From contig NZ_MSKL01000011.1 of NCBI RefSeq assembly GCF_001937665.1, forward strand, positions 1 through 64,000: 64,000 nt of DNA. The letters are read 5' to 3'. Both the position numbers and the translations under genes were made by a program. Positions 54,389 to 63,397 of this stretch are shown here, in pieces. The notes beneath the pieces are model-generated. The model was not told where the DNA came from. It made no database searches and saw only the letters and a list, made by a program, of their open reading frames with translations. This DNA is from Actinomyces oris. Its GTDB lineage: Bacteria; Actinomycetota; Actinomycetes; Actinomycetales; Actinomycetaceae. How positions within the stretch are numbered: position 1 is the first letter of the stretch; each line of letters opens with the position of its first letter.

Positions 54389-55108
54389 TCAGCGGCCGCG
54401 CATCGCACGGCGGTCGGGACGGACCCGATTCGGATCAATGTGCTTGGGAATCGGCAGGTTCTTGCCCGCCATCGACGTCAGGCGCTTGGAGACCTGCGTG
54501 ATCTCGCTGTCGGTCAGCGAGGTGGGCTTGGTCGGAAGCCGGCGCAGCGTCTTGGACAAGTCGGTCAGACGTACCTGTCCGGCGTCAGTGCCCACCTGAA
54601 GGGTGTGGATGGGAACGGTCGACAGCAGCCGATGGACCTTGCGCTCCTCCTCAGCCAGCATGCGCCGGGTGCGGGTGCTCGGTCCCTCGGCGATGAGAAC
54701 GACCCCGGGGCGTCCCACAAGCCGCCACACGAGGTCCTGATCCTTGGTGAAGGCCACAGGCTCGGACTCGACGTACCAGCCTCGGCCGATCTGGTCCAGA
54801 ACGGCCTTCGCCGCTCCCGGCATTCCCTCGATCTGGGAGTAGGAGGCGCGACGCACGGTGACAGACAGGATGATCATGTCAACCATGAGCGCCATGAGGA
54901 TGCCCAGGAACAGCCAGTACCACAGGGACATTCCGCTGGCGAACGATATTGCCAGGCCCACGGCGACGCAGACGACGGTCGCCGCCAGCATCGCCCACCC
55001 GATCCACGGATAGCTGCGCCGCGAGATCGTGTAGGAGTCCTTGATGTTCTGAAGGTACTGAGCCAGCCGGCGCTTCTTCTTCGGCTGGGGGGACTGGGCA
55101 CTACTCAC
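54389..55108 (-). CDS. DUF4191 membrane protein
   Basis: 239 aa. A basic N-terminal stretch (SPQPKKKRRLAQYLQNIKD) precedes two membrane helices (IGWAMLAATVVCVAVGLAIS and LWYWLFLGILMALMVDMIIL). The soluble tail holds GAAKAVLDQIGRGWYVES, LVGRPGVVLIAEGPSTRTRR and a C-terminal KHIDPNRVRPDRRAMRGR, diagnostic of DUF4191, an actinobacterial family of unknown role typically between glnA and lipA. I use a GTG start because it gives the conserved N-terminus. The position is conserved. Confidence 0.93.
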   Translation of the reverse strand: MSSAQSPQPKKKRRLAQYLQNIKDSYTISRRSYPWIGWAMLAATVVCVAVGLAISFASGMSLWYWLFLGILMALMVDMIILSVTVRRASYSQIEGMPGAAKAVLDQIGRGWYVESEPVAFTKDQDLVWRLVGRPGVVLIAEGPSTRTRRMLAEEERKVHRLLSTVPIHTLQVGTDAGQVRLTDLSKTLRRLPTKPTSLTDSEITQVSKRLTSMAGKNLPIPKHIDPNRVRPDRRAMRGR

Positions 55109-55214
55109 GGGCACACAATAGACGACGTCGCTGGCCGGCACACACGGTCTCGCCGTCAGCGTGCCTGGCTGGAACGCATCGATAATCCGGCTACGTGGGA
55201 GTGGCGATCCGTCT

Positions 55215-56246
55215 TCAGCAGGCGGCGACGAGGTGGGGATGGGCTCCCAGCAGGGCCGACGCCTCCTGGCGGGCGGTGGCGGGCTCGGCGAGCTGCGACA
55301 GGTGCTCAGGGATGGGGCGGCCGCGCTTGACCATGGCCCGTCCCCACAGCATCCCGGCACGGTAGGAGGATCGCACCATGGGCCCGCTCATCACGGCGGC
55401 GAATCCGATCTCCTCGGCCAGACGGCTGAGATCCACGAACTCCTGGGGCTTGACCCAGCGGTCAACAGGGTGGTGAAGCTTGGAGGGGCGCAAGTACTGC
55501 GTGATGGTGAGGATGTCGCAGCGCGCCTCCACCAGGGCGGCCATGGCCGCCTCGATCTCGTCGCGGGTCTCGCCCATGCCCAGGATGAGGTTGGACTTGG
55601 TGACCAGACCCGCTTCCGCGGCGGCCGTGATGACGTCGAGACTGCCCTGGTAGGAGAAGGCCGGTCGGATCCGCTTGAAGATGCGTGGGACCGTCTCCAG
55701 GTTGTGGCCGAGAACCTCGGGGCGCGAGGAGAAGACGTCCTCCAGGGCCTCCGGGTTGCCCCGGAAATCGGGGATGAGCAGCTCGACCCCGGTGCCCGGC
55801 GAGAGCTCGTGCACCTGGCGGGCGGTCTCGGCATAGAGCCAGGCGCCGCCGTCGGGACGGTCGTCACGGGCCACCCCGGTGACGGTGGCGTAGCGCAGCT
55901 CCATCTCCTTGATCGAGACCGCCACGCGCCTGGGCTCATCGACATCGTACTCGGTGGGGCGGCCGGTGGCGATGTCGCAGAAGTCGCAGCGCCGGGTGCA
56001 CATCTCTCCGCCCACCAGGAAGGTGGCCTCACGGTCGTTCCAGCACTCGTAGATGTTGGGGCAGTTCGCCTCGGCGCACACCGTGTGCAGGCTCTTCTCC
56101 CTCACCAGGCCGCGGACCGCCTGGTAGGTGTCGGAGACGACGGCGCGGGTGCGCAGCCAGTCGGGCTTGGACTCGATGGGTGTCTGGGCGTTGCGCGCCT
56201 CGACCCGCAGGAGCTTGCGTCCCTCAGGGGCCACGGTGGTGCTCAC
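55215..56246 (-). CDS. lipA: Lipoyl synthase
   Basis: 343 aa radical-SAM enzyme that inserts two sulfurs into octanoyl chains on E2/GcvH. Both cluster sites are present: auxiliary [12 protein letters not shown] and the radical-SAM [10 protein letters not shown]. Family segments [26 protein letters not shown] and [17 protein letters not shown] match. ATG start. It lies just after lipB in transcription order and next to DUF4191, the usual actinobacterial lip cluster. Its products modify the E2 protein encoded at the right edge. Confidence 0.97.
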   Translation of the reverse strand: MSTTVAPEGRKLLRVEARNAQTPIESKPDWLRTRAVVSDTYQAVRGLVREKSLHTVCAEANCPNIYECWNDREATFLVGGEMCTRRCDFCDIATGRPTEYDVDEPRRVAVSIKEMELRYATVTGVARDDRPDGGAWLYAETARQVHELSPGTGVELLIPDFRGNPEALEDVFSSRPEVLGHNLETVPRIFKRIRPAFSYQGSLDVITAAAEAGLVTKSNLILGMGETRDEIEAAMAALVEARCDILTITQYLRPSKLHHPVDRWVKPQEFVDLSRLAEEIGFAAVMSGPMVRSSYRAGMLWGRAMVKRGRPIPEHLSQLAEPATARQEASALLGAHPHLVAAC

Positions 56247-56337
56247 GTCTACCTCTCCTCGCCGACGACGTTTCCACAGGGAGTCTAGTACTCTCCCGAG
56301 GCTTATAGGACCTCTGACCTAGGAGTGACTCCTGTTG

Positions 56338-57039
56338 TCACGTGGTGTCCGCCACCAAGGGGGTCAGATGATTCTCCAGGGCAGAGACCAATGCGTTCGC
56401 GGGAGCGCTGGTCGACAGGTGATGGCCGGTCTCCGCGCTCAACGAGGTCACGCCGGCGTCGTCGATTCCGCAGGGAATGATGCGATCCAGGGAGAAGGCC
56501 TCCAGATCTGGGTCGACGTTCAGGCCGATTCCGTGCATCGTCACACCGCGGGCGACTCTCACCCCCAGGGCGCAGATCTTGCGCTCGGGACGCGGGAGCC
56601 GGTCGGCTCCGCCCGCGGTCTCAGGATCGGCCGGCAGCCAGACCCCGGAGCGCTCCTCGACGCGGATCGTCTCCAGACCGTAGAGGCCGCACAGCTCGAT
56701 CACGGCGGCTTCCAACGCCCGCACGTAACGGATGACGTCAATCGGCTGGGCCAGGCGCAGGATCGGGTAGACGGTCAGCTGGCCCGGCCCGTGCCAGGTG
56801 GTCTTGCCGCCCCGGTCCACGTCGACCACTGGTACGTGCCCCGGCTCGACGACGTCGGCACTGGGCCGCTCCCAGGAGTGGGTCCGCCTGCCGACGGTGT
56901 AGACCGGCTCGTGCTCCACGAGCAGGAGCGTGGAGGGACGCCGTCCCTCCACGACCTCGGCATGGAGATCCCGCTGCCGCTGCCAGCCCTCATGGAAGGG
57001 GATGAGCCGGGAACCGAGCTCCATGTCCTCGCGCAGCAC
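56338..57039 (-). CDS. lipB: Octanoyltransferase
   Basis: 233 aa. Transfers octanoyl from acyl-carrier protein to E2 or GcvH lysines, the step before LipA. Visible motifs are LLVEHEPVYTVGRR, the GGKTTWHGPGQLTVYPIL loop, ICALGVRVARGVTMHGIGLNV (catalytic Lys region shifted) and the catalytic Cys in IIPCGI. ATG start; an internal one at 57024 would shorten it by 5 residues. The gene precedes lipA with a 91-bp gap on the same strand. Confidence 0.95.
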   Translation of the reverse strand: MLREDMELGSRLIPFHEGWQRQRDLHAEVVEGRRPSTLLLVEHEPVYTVGRRTHSWERPSADVVEPGHVPVVDVDRGGKTTWHGPGQLTVYPILRLAQPIDVIRYVRALEAAVIELCGLYGLETIRVEERSGVWLPADPETAGGADRLPRPERKICALGVRVARGVTMHGIGLNVDPDLEAFSLDRIIPCGIDDAGVTSLSAETGHHLSTSAPANALVSALENHLTPLVADTT

Positions 57040-57126
57040 GGGCGTAGTCTACGTGACCACAACCGGAACCGGAGTTCGAGTTATCCACAGGTCGGTCGAA
57101 TGGGCTGGTCATCCCGCAGCGCCGTG

Positions 57127-58854
57127 ATGACCATGGAATGCATGAGCCCGATGACGTGCCCCCGCCCTGCCGACCGCCCTCGAGACGGCGCCTCCAACCG
57201 TGCGCGGCCCCGGCGCCGTCCCGTGCCTCGACGTCGGCCCCGCCGTGCCGGCGCTGCTCGCCCTCCCTCGCTCCCGACATCCGACGCCGAGCCGAGCATT
57301 CCCGACTCGGCGCTCAGTGCCCTGTCGCAGCAGGGCTACACCATCGGCGAGGTCATGGGACGCTCCACGGCCCCCAGCGCGCCTCGTCGCGGTCTGGATG
57401 CGCAGGGCCATCATGTGGTCATCCGGGTCGTCGACCTGCCCCAGGGGCGCGCAGGTGCGGCCGTCCTGCGACGCCTGGCCGATCTGCGCGTCCTGCGCCA
57501 CCCCGGTCTGGTGACCGTCCGGGAGGTGGTCTCGCTGCCCGAGCACCGTGCGGGCGTCATCATGGACCTCGTCGAAGGGGCGGGACTCGACGTGGTTCTG
57601 GGGGCACGGGGAAGGTTGAGCGCCTCCTACCTGGCCACGCTCCTGGACGTTCTGGGCTCGGCACTGGCCTACCTGCATGAGCACGGTGCGGCCCACGGTG
57701 ACGTATCGACCGGCAACGTCCTGGTGACCACGGAGGGGCAACCGGTCCTCGTCGACCTGCTGGGCTCCGTCACGGAGATGGGCACGCAGGAGTATGCCGC
57801 GCCGGAGCGCCTTGCCGGCGCTCCGGCGTCCGCGGCCTGCGACGTCTACGCCCTTGCTCGTCTGCTGACCGAGTGCTCGGGGCAGGGAGGTGCCGCCCAT
57901 CGGCGTCTGGCGGGGCTCCTGACCGACGCTCTGGCCGAGGACCCCGCCGACCGTCCCACGGCCCGGGACCTGACTGCCCGAGCGCCTCAGCTGGGGAACG
58001 CCTCACCCATCGAGCTGCCCGACGGCGCCCGCCTCGCTGCAGGCTCTCTGCGAGCAGCGGCCCGCACCCCGACTCGCACGATCGGCTCCAGGCTCAGACC
58101 TCAGGCCAGGGCGGGCGCCCGGCCGATGACGAAGCGCGAGCCCCGAAAGGACCGTGGCGGCGCCGGCCGCACCGGGCGAGGGCCTGCGGCCATACGGTGG
58201 GGGAGAAGAGGAGGAGCGGGGCGCAGACGTTCCCGCGCCTGGGGGCTTGCGGCGGCACTGCTGGCGGCCGTCTGCCTGGCTGCCTGGGGGCCTGCCAAAG
58301 CACTGGTGTCGTACAGGCCCGCATGGGCGCTCGGTGCGGCCACGAGCCCATCGAGCCCGGCGCGACCGGTGGCCTCCGCCCTCCCCGCGGGAAGCCCATC
58401 TCCCGTCGCCGCCGGAAGTCCGGCCGCAACGGCGTCGACACCGGGTCCTGGCGGGAACGGTGGCTCGGACATGGCGAGTGTCGTCGTCGGACTGTCCGCG
58501 GCTCGAGACCGGGCCCTCATGGCCGGCGATGCGACAGCGCTGGCGGCCACGACGGTACCGGGGTCGCCCGCGGCCGAAGCTGACACCCGGGTTCTCACCG
58601 AGCTGCTGGACTCCGGTGAAGGCGTCGGGGAGCTGCACACCTCCATCAGCCAGGTCGCTGAGGTGACGCTGCCTGACGACGCGGCAGCACAGTGGCCCAG
58701 TGCCAGAGCGCTGCAGGTGATGCTGTCTCAAAGTGCCTCAACGCGTTCGGGACCTGAGGGAACGCGGACGGTTCCGGCCCTCCAGCCCCGGCAGGTCGTG
58801 CTTATTGTCGTCCCGGCGCCGTGGCGCGTCGCCGACATTCGAACCGTGGAGTGA
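57127..58854 (+). CDS. Kinase-like membrane protein with altered catalytic residues
   Basis: About 575 aa. A basic, Pro/Arg-rich N-terminus of 50 residues precedes a Ser/Thr-kinase-like domain (about 68-265). The ATP-binding lysine position reads VVIR (R100), the glycine loop is absent, HRD is replaced by HGD (190-192), D192 and N197 remain, and the DFG site reads DLLG (D210-G213). APE (225-227) and the DVYALA helix are present. One membrane helix (AWGLAAALLAAVCLAAWGP) follows, then an exported Pro/Ser/Ala-rich region and a C-terminal globular part. It could be a pseudokinase or an atypical kinase. Divergent from lipB. Confidence 0.78.
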   Translation: MTMECMSPMTCPRPADRPRDGASNRARPRRRPVPRRRPRRAGAARPPSLPTSDAEPSIPDSALSALSQQGYTIGEVMGRSTAPSAPRRGLDAQGHHVVIRVVDLPQGRAGAAVLRRLADLRVLRHPGLVTVREVVSLPEHRAGVIMDLVEGAGLDVVLGARGRLSASYLATLLDVLGSALAYLHEHGAAHGDVSTGNVLVTTEGQPVLVDLLGSVTEMGTQEYAAPERLAGAPASAACDVYALARLLTECSGQGGAAHRRLAGLLTDALAEDPADRPTARDLTARAPQLGNASPIELPDGARLAAGSLRAAARTPTRTIGSRLRPQARAGARPMTKREPRKDRGGAGRTGRGPAAIRWGRRGGAGRRRSRAWGLAAALLAAVCLAAWGPAKALVSYRPAWALGAATSPSSPARPVASALPAGSPSPVAAGSPAATASTPGPGGNGGSDMASVVVGLSAARDRALMAGDATALAATTVPGSPAAEADTRVLTELLDSGEGVGELHTSISQVAEVTLPDDAAAQWPSARALQVMLSQSASTRSGPEGTRTVPALQPRQVVLIVVPAPWRVADIRTVE

Positions 58855-58928
58855 CCCCCAGGTGCGCTGCCCGCCAGGCGTGGTCGATGATCGGTGCGGA
58901 CTCGGGGTGGGGACGGCCCGCGTGGCGC

Positions 58929-61196
58929 TCAGTAGGGCTCGGTCAGGATTGACGTGTAGCCCTCGTGCTCGAGCACGTGCCGTGTGTCCGCCACCATTGC
59001 CGCCGAGCCGCACAGGTAGACGTCCGTGCCGTCGGGGTCGAGTTGGAGATCGTGAGCGAGTGCGGTGACGGCCTGGGTGACTCGTCCGTGGAATGCGTCC
59101 GGCACCTCCTCGCGACTCAGGCAGCGCACCACAGTCCCCGGCATCGGCGAACTGATCCTGGTGGTCAGGTCCTCCTCCTGGTGACGGCACCCGAAGAGCA
59201 GCGTGTCGTGCTCCAGACCGGGAGCCTGAGCGAACATGGCCAGCATGGGGGCGATTCCCGTGCCGGTGGCGATGAACAGGCGGCGCCTACCCGAGTCGGC
59301 GAGCCCGAATCCGCCCAGGGGCAACTCCACCACTGTACGTGCACCCGTGTCCACGTTCTCGATGAACTGGGATCCTCGGCCGCCTGTTCGGGTGGAGATG
59401 AGCAGACGAAGACGATCCTCCTCCAGTCCCGCGATCGAGTAGTCGCGCCATGCGTCATCACCCACGTGCAGGCGGGCGAACTGTCCTGGTGTCCACGGGC
59501 CGATCCTGCCGTCCAGCTGCAGCACCGCCTCCCACACGCTGGGAGTCAGAAGACGCTTGGAGACCAGGGTGGCACGGTGCTTGCCCTCGGGCAGCGCGTG
59601 TCCTCCGCGAGAGGCGGAAGGTGTGGGGGGCGTGCGCAGGGCGGAGGTGATGGTGGGATACCCACGCGGCCCGAGGACCTGGCACGCGGCCGCCACCCCG
59701 CCCATCATGGCTCCCATGATGCCGGTGCTGCCGGCATCCTGGCCGGAGAGGAACAGGCCGGGAACTGCTGTGCGAGGTCCCAGAGGCCGGGACCGGTACC
59801 TCAGCGGAGTGGCAGGAGGTCCGTAGAAGGCGCCGGCAGGGTGGGCGGTGTAGTGCTCGTAGGTCAGAGGCGTGGAGGTCTCCGCGTAGTCCACGAGTCC
59901 GGTCAACCCCGGAGCCGCGCTCTCAGCCAGCTCCAGCATGCCGCGGGCGATGCGCTCCTTCAGGGCTGAGTACTCGGGGCCACGGTGTCCTCTGGGGTGC
60001 TCGGCCCACTGCTGGAAGGCTTTCACGTCACAGAAGGAGATGAGTTCGGCGGTGTGCGGGGACTCGCCGGACTTCAAGGAGGGGAAGGAGACGAAGACGT
60101 CGTGAGGATGACCCTCGAGCAGCGAATCGTTGCTCCTCTGTGAGCCCTCGTGATCGAGATCCCGGTTGACCCAGACGTTGCCGCCATCGATGCCAATACT
60201 GCGTGGGTCATCACGCAGTCGCAGGAACACACTGACCGCTGATGTGCCAGTGCCCAGATGCTCCAGGGTGCGGCGTGCTGACTCGGTGCGCCGCCCGATC
60301 TCACCGAATGTGGGCAGCAGGCGGTTGAAGGTGTTGGAGGCGCCGATGGCGGAGACAATGACAGGGGCACGGTAGATGCGTTCCCGTACCTGCGCGCCGC
60401 GGTGGTCCATGACTCGGACCCCGACGGCCGCCCCGTTCTCGGTAAGGATCTCCGTCGCCTCCTGAGCGACGCGGACGGCGCCTCCGGCCTGCTCGATACC
60501 CTTCTCGATAGTGCGGGCGATCCGAGCGCTGCCACCGCGGGGAAACCAAGCGCCCTGGAGGTAGTGGGAGACGATCAGCGCATGCACGGCAAAGGCTGAT
60601 CGGGACGGCGGCAGCCCGTAGTCCCCCCACTGGCTGGCCAGGACGGCCTTGAGCTCGGGGGAGCGGAAGTGGGCATCCAGATACGCCTTCGTCGTCCCGG
60701 TGGCTCGTCGTCCTCCCAGACGCTGAGCCGCTCTGAGCAGCGAGGCCGCGGCTCGGGGGACCATCCCCTGGACGAAGCCCAGTGTCGCCCACCGTATCAC
60801 CCGGCGAACATCCTGGAAGTAACGGCGGATTGCTCTGGCCTCCTGAGGGAAGGCGGCAACCAGGTCGCGCTCGTACCGAACCGGATCACTGCTGACGCGC
60901 AGGTCCACTCCCGGGTAGACGAACCTGTCATAGGCGTCGGGCATGCGGTTCCACTCCAGCTCTCCGCCGGAGAGATAGTCGAAGTAGGCACGGCCCTGGC
61001 TTCCGGGGCCGACCTGCCCGATGTAGTGCACCCCCACGTCCCAGGAAGCGCCATCGCGCCGGAAGGTGTGAGTCAGGCCGCCCGGTTCCGTATGCCGCTC
61101 AAGGACGAGGACTCGTTTACCGGCGGCGCGCGCCAGCAGTCCGGCAGTCGTCAGGCCTCCGATACCCGAACCGATCACGATGACGTCGTAGGACAT
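58929..61196 (-). CDS. CrtI-like FAD oxidoreductase fused to a ferredoxin-NADP reductase module
   Basis: 755 aa. The N-terminal 500 residues are a phytoene desaturase/carotenoid isomerase-like FAD protein: GSGIGGLTTAGLLARAAGK then VLVLERHTEPGG, and the FLSGQDAGSTGIMGAMMGG end motif. From about 540 a second module follows: RLHVGDDAWRDYSIAG (FAD-binding RxYS type), LFIATGTGIAPMLAM (NAD(P) site) and DVYLCGSAAMV, matching a ferredoxin-NADP-type reductase. A single chain could take electrons from NAD(P)H to reduce or isomerise a hydrophobic substrate. The substrate is unknown. ATG start, divergent from a TetR gene, with operators between. Confidence 0.87.
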   Translation of the reverse strand: MSYDVIVIGSGIGGLTTAGLLARAAGKRVLVLERHTEPGGLTHTFRRDGASWDVGVHYIGQVGPGSQGRAYFDYLSGGELEWNRMPDAYDRFVYPGVDLRVSSDPVRYERDLVAAFPQEARAIRRYFQDVRRVIRWATLGFVQGMVPRAAASLLRAAQRLGGRRATGTTKAYLDAHFRSPELKAVLASQWGDYGLPPSRSAFAVHALIVSHYLQGAWFPRGGSARIARTIEKGIEQAGGAVRVAQEATEILTENGAAVGVRVMDHRGAQVRERIYRAPVIVSAIGASNTFNRLLPTFGEIGRRTESARRTLEHLGTGTSAVSVFLRLRDDPRSIGIDGGNVWVNRDLDHEGSQRSNDSLLEGHPHDVFVSFPSLKSGESPHTAELISFCDVKAFQQWAEHPRGHRGPEYSALKERIARGMLELAESAAPGLTGLVDYAETSTPLTYEHYTAHPAGAFYGPPATPLRYRSRPLGPRTAVPGLFLSGQDAGSTGIMGAMMGGVAAACQVLGPRGYPTITSALRTPPTPSASRGGHALPEGKHRATLVSKRLLTPSVWEAVLQLDGRIGPWTPGQFARLHVGDDAWRDYSIAGLEEDRLRLLISTRTGGRGSQFIENVDTGARTVVELPLGGFGLADSGRRRLFIATGTGIAPMLAMFAQAPGLEHDTLLFGCRHQEEDLTTRISSPMPGTVVRCLSREEVPDAFHGRVTQAVTALAHDLQLDPDGTDVYLCGSAAMVADTRHVLEHEGYTSILTEPY

Positions 61197-61210
61197 CCTT
61201 ACCCCTCACA

Positions 61211-61260
61211 TACTAGACAGCGTCAAGTCAGCATAGCAGTGAACTGGACACTGTCTAGTA
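61211..61260. promoter_or_regulatory. Inverted-repeat operator pair between oxidoreductase and TetR genes
   Basis: TACTAGACAG (61211-61220) and CTGTCTAGTA (61251-61260) are perfect reverse complements 30 bp apart. With the adjoining bases both arms extend to ACTAGACAG(C/T)GTC, and the second contains GACACTGTC. They lie in the 85-bp gap between divergent genes, as expected for TetR control of both promoters. Confidence 0.65.
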
Positions 61261-61281
61261 GTGCGGTTCTAGACTTCTGCC

Positions 61282-61965
61282 ATGACCTCTGAACCGACAG
61301 GCGCCTCAGGGCGCCGCGGCGGCCGGGACCTGCGCTCCGAGTTGCTGCGAACCAGTAGGCAGCTCCTCGATGAATCTGGCCCCAGTGCACTGAGCATGCG
61401 GGAGGTCGCGCGTCGTGCCGGCTGTACGCACCAGGCTCCTTACCACTACTTCGCCAACCGTGAGGCCATCCTGGCGACTTTGGTGCGTGAGGGCTTCGAT
61501 GAGCTCGCCGACATGCTCGCTGCGGCGCACGAGGGGCTTGGGAACGCGGATCTGCATGCGATCCTGGTGGCCTCGGGAAACGCTTACGTCGAGTTCGCGC
61601 TGCGTCACCCCGGGGTGTTCCGGGTGATGTTCCGGCCCGATGTCTGCGATCCCGAGCGCTTTCCGGAGGTGGTGCAGGCCGGTGAGCGTGCGCGTCATGA
61701 GCTGGCCCGTCTGGCGAGGGCCATGATGGGCGATGGTGCTCAGCTCGAGGCTGAGGTCCTGATCTGGTCCGGCGTGCACGGCCTGGCCTCGTTACTGCTC
61801 GACGGGCCGTTGGTGGGCGAGTTCGGCTCGATGGAGGAGCGCATCGACTTCGCTCGAGGTGTCGTCGGCCTGGTCGAGGTGCCCGTGGTTGACGGGGGCT
61901 GCGGGTGCGGGAATCGGCATAGTGGTGGGTGTACGGCGGAAGCGGAAGGGCGTTCGGTCTCTTGA
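61282..61965 (+). CDS. TetR-family regulator
   Basis: 227 aa. N-terminal HTH of TetR type: LRTSRQLLDESGPSALSMREV then ARRAGCTHQAPYHYFANREAI. The C-terminal ligand domain (VEFALRHPGVFRVMFRPD, WSGVHGLASLLLDGPL) fits the TetR_C_33-like class. It probably represses the divergent FAD oxidoreductase gene through the inverted repeats between them, with a hydrophobic inducer. The final 20 residues are Cys/Gly-rich (GGCGCGNRHSGGC). Confidence 0.93.
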   Translation: MTSEPTGASGRRGGRDLRSELLRTSRQLLDESGPSALSMREVARRAGCTHQAPYHYFANREAILATLVREGFDELADMLAAAHEGLGNADLHAILVASGNAYVEFALRHPGVFRVMFRPDVCDPERFPEVVQAGERARHELARLARAMMGDGAQLEAEVLIWSGVHGLASLLLDGPLVGEFGSMEERIDFARGVVGLVEVPVVDGGCGCGNRHSGGCTAEAEGRSVS

Positions 61966-62000
61966 CTGAATGTCGTTGTCGGAGGTGAATAGCAACAAAA

Positions 62001-62030
62001 GTTGACAATATAGTTCTGTCAACCTATGTT
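62001..62030 (+). promoter_or_regulatory. Consensus promoter with operator, leaderless start
   Basis: -35 TTGACA (62002-62007), 17-bp spacer, -10 TATGTT (62025-62030). The expected start of transcription, 6-7 bp later, coincides with the ATG at 62037, so the transcript should be leaderless. A perfect inverted repeat GTTGACA/TGTCAAC (62001-62007, 62017-62023) overlaps the -35 box and spacer and could be an operator. Confidence 0.65.
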
Positions 62031-62036
62031 GCTTGT

Positions 62037-62279
62037 ATGGATGCGCTCACTGCAGCCACCGAAGCTGCTGACACCACTCGCCCCGAGGATGGGCTACGAG
62101 CCGTGGCGGCTCTGCGACGACTGACGGACAGCCTTGAGCTTGCGCAGGTCGAGGCCGCTCTGCGCGCGGGCATGGGGTGGAGCGAGATGGCCTCCTGTCT
62201 TGGAGTGTCTCGTCAGGCGGTCCACAAGAAGTACGCCAAGCGAGTTCAGCCCGGTTTGGCCCCGACCCGGAGGAGATGA
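62037..62279 (+). CDS. Small HTH protein upstream of Clp_N gene
   Basis: 80 aa. Helical first part (GLRAVAALRRLTDSLELAQVE) then a helix-turn-helix (AGMGWSEMASCLGVSRQAVHKKY) like small sigma-70-region-4-like or Asn-type HTH proteins that precede Clp-domain genes in actinobacteria. The ATG lies at the predicted transcription start with no ribosome site. It overlaps the next frame by a few bases. It may autoregulate through the repeat in its own promoter. Confidence 0.78.
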   Translation: MDALTAATEAADTTRPEDGLRAVAALRRLTDSLELAQVEAALRAGMGWSEMASCLGVSRQAVHKKYAKRVQPGLAPTRRR

Positions 62280-62281
62280 CG

Positions 62282-63256
62282 ATGCCTGCTGTTGCCCACT
62301 ACCTGACCTGGCTCGAAGCCATGCGCACGGAGGCCGCGCGCCTTCGTCACCGGGAGGTCGAGCCGGAGCACATGCTCCTCGGTCTTCTCGCACAAGGCGG
62401 GACGGCTGCAGCCGTCCTGGCGGCTCAGGGCGTGACTCTCGCGCGAGCGCGCGCCGCCGTCGACGAAATGACTGATACGGACCTTGCGCGCGTGGGCATC
62501 AACCTTTTCGACACTCTCAGACCTGTGCCGATCGCCACTGAAGAGCTGGCCGTGAGGGCAGGAGAGGAGATCCCTCTCTCGGACGCTGCTGCCGAGCTCA
62601 TTGACAGTAAGGGGACTTCGTTAAGCACCAGCACACAGGCTCTGCAAGCCCTCATCTCCTCATCCGCCGCTCCGCTCCAGCCCCCTGCTGTCAGGCTCCT
62701 TACTCGCTGCGGTGTCGATGTCGACCGCCTGCGTACTGAGCTCACTGAGATGGTGGCCGATCAGGAACCAGCTCTGGGACGCTACCGGATGACTGATGAG
62801 TACCGTGGGTACGGCCTGGATCGGGAGCTGAGTCAGGAACGCTTCATCTCAGCTCCGGTAGCCCGTCTGGCCACCCTGCTCTGTGACCCGAACCGGCTCA
62901 CGTGGTGGGTTCTGCCCCGACAGCAGCTCGTTGAGGTTCTCTCCGACGGGGCCGTGCAGAGGGTGGAGGGGCGCCGCCGAACCGGCTTCCTGAGGTGGCG
63001 GCTGGAAACATCCGTGGCCGCAAGGGTTACCTGGTCGTGCACCGTCGTCTCAGGGCCTCGCGATGGTGAGGTGGCATTCGTTCGTGACCTTCACCTGATC
63101 AAGGCGCCGGGCGGCACTCGTGTCCGTTTGGTTCTGGCGCATCGCACATGGGGGCGGCTGGGAGCGCTGCTGTACCCGTTCTTCTGGCGAGGAACTCGTC
63201 TGGGGCTGGACAACACGCTCGCCGGTATCGCACGGGCTGGGGCAGAGGACTCCTGA
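62282..63256 (+). CDS. Clp_N-domain/SRPBCC protein
   Basis: About 324 aa from the ATG 6 nt after GGAGGAG; an ATG at 62276 is possible. The N-terminal 150 residues match the Clp N-terminal double-repeat domain: LTWLEAMRTEAARLRHREVEP then EHMLLGLLAQGGTAAAVLAAQG, and a second repeat around VRLLTRCGVDVDRLR. There is no ATPase domain. The C-terminal half (from RFISAPVARLATLLCDPN, with LETSVAARVTWSCTVV and GGTRVRLVLAHR) resembles an SRPBCC/polyketide-cyclase-like ligand domain. It may be a substrate adaptor or ligand sensor for protease control. Co-transcribed with the HTH gene. Confidence 0.75.
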   Translation: MPAVAHYLTWLEAMRTEAARLRHREVEPEHMLLGLLAQGGTAAAVLAAQGVTLARARAAVDEMTDTDLARVGINLFDTLRPVPIATEELAVRAGEEIPLSDAAAELIDSKGTSLSTSTQALQALISSSAAPLQPPAVRLLTRCGVDVDRLRTELTEMVADQEPALGRYRMTDEYRGYGLDRELSQERFISAPVARLATLLCDPNRLTWWVLPRQQLVEVLSDGAVQRVEGRRRTGFLRWRLETSVAARVTWSCTVVSGPRDGEVAFVRDLHLIKAPGGTRVRLVLAHRTWGRLGALLYPFFWRGTRLGLDNTLAGIARAGAEDS

Positions 63257-63334
63257 GCCGAGCCGCAACCCGTGAACAGACCGAGGTGGTTGTCATGCGC
63301 CCGATCATCGGGAACCGATAGACCGGGTACAACG

Positions 63335-63371
63335 AACGGGGCCCCGCACCGTGATGGTGCGGGGCCCCGTT
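63335..63371. terminator. Terminator hairpin between convergent genes
   Basis: Perfect 16-bp GC-rich stem (AACGGGGCCCCGCACC with its complement) and a 5-nt loop, between the Clp_N gene and the E2 gene. Confidence 0.88.
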
Positions 63372-63397
63372 GACGGCCTAGCTTGCCGAGGGCAGGC

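Noticed and set aside
56335-57126. Upstream part of the kinase-like frame (from 56335)
   Set aside because: It lies antisense to lipB, which is certain. The kinase-like domain begins well after 57127.
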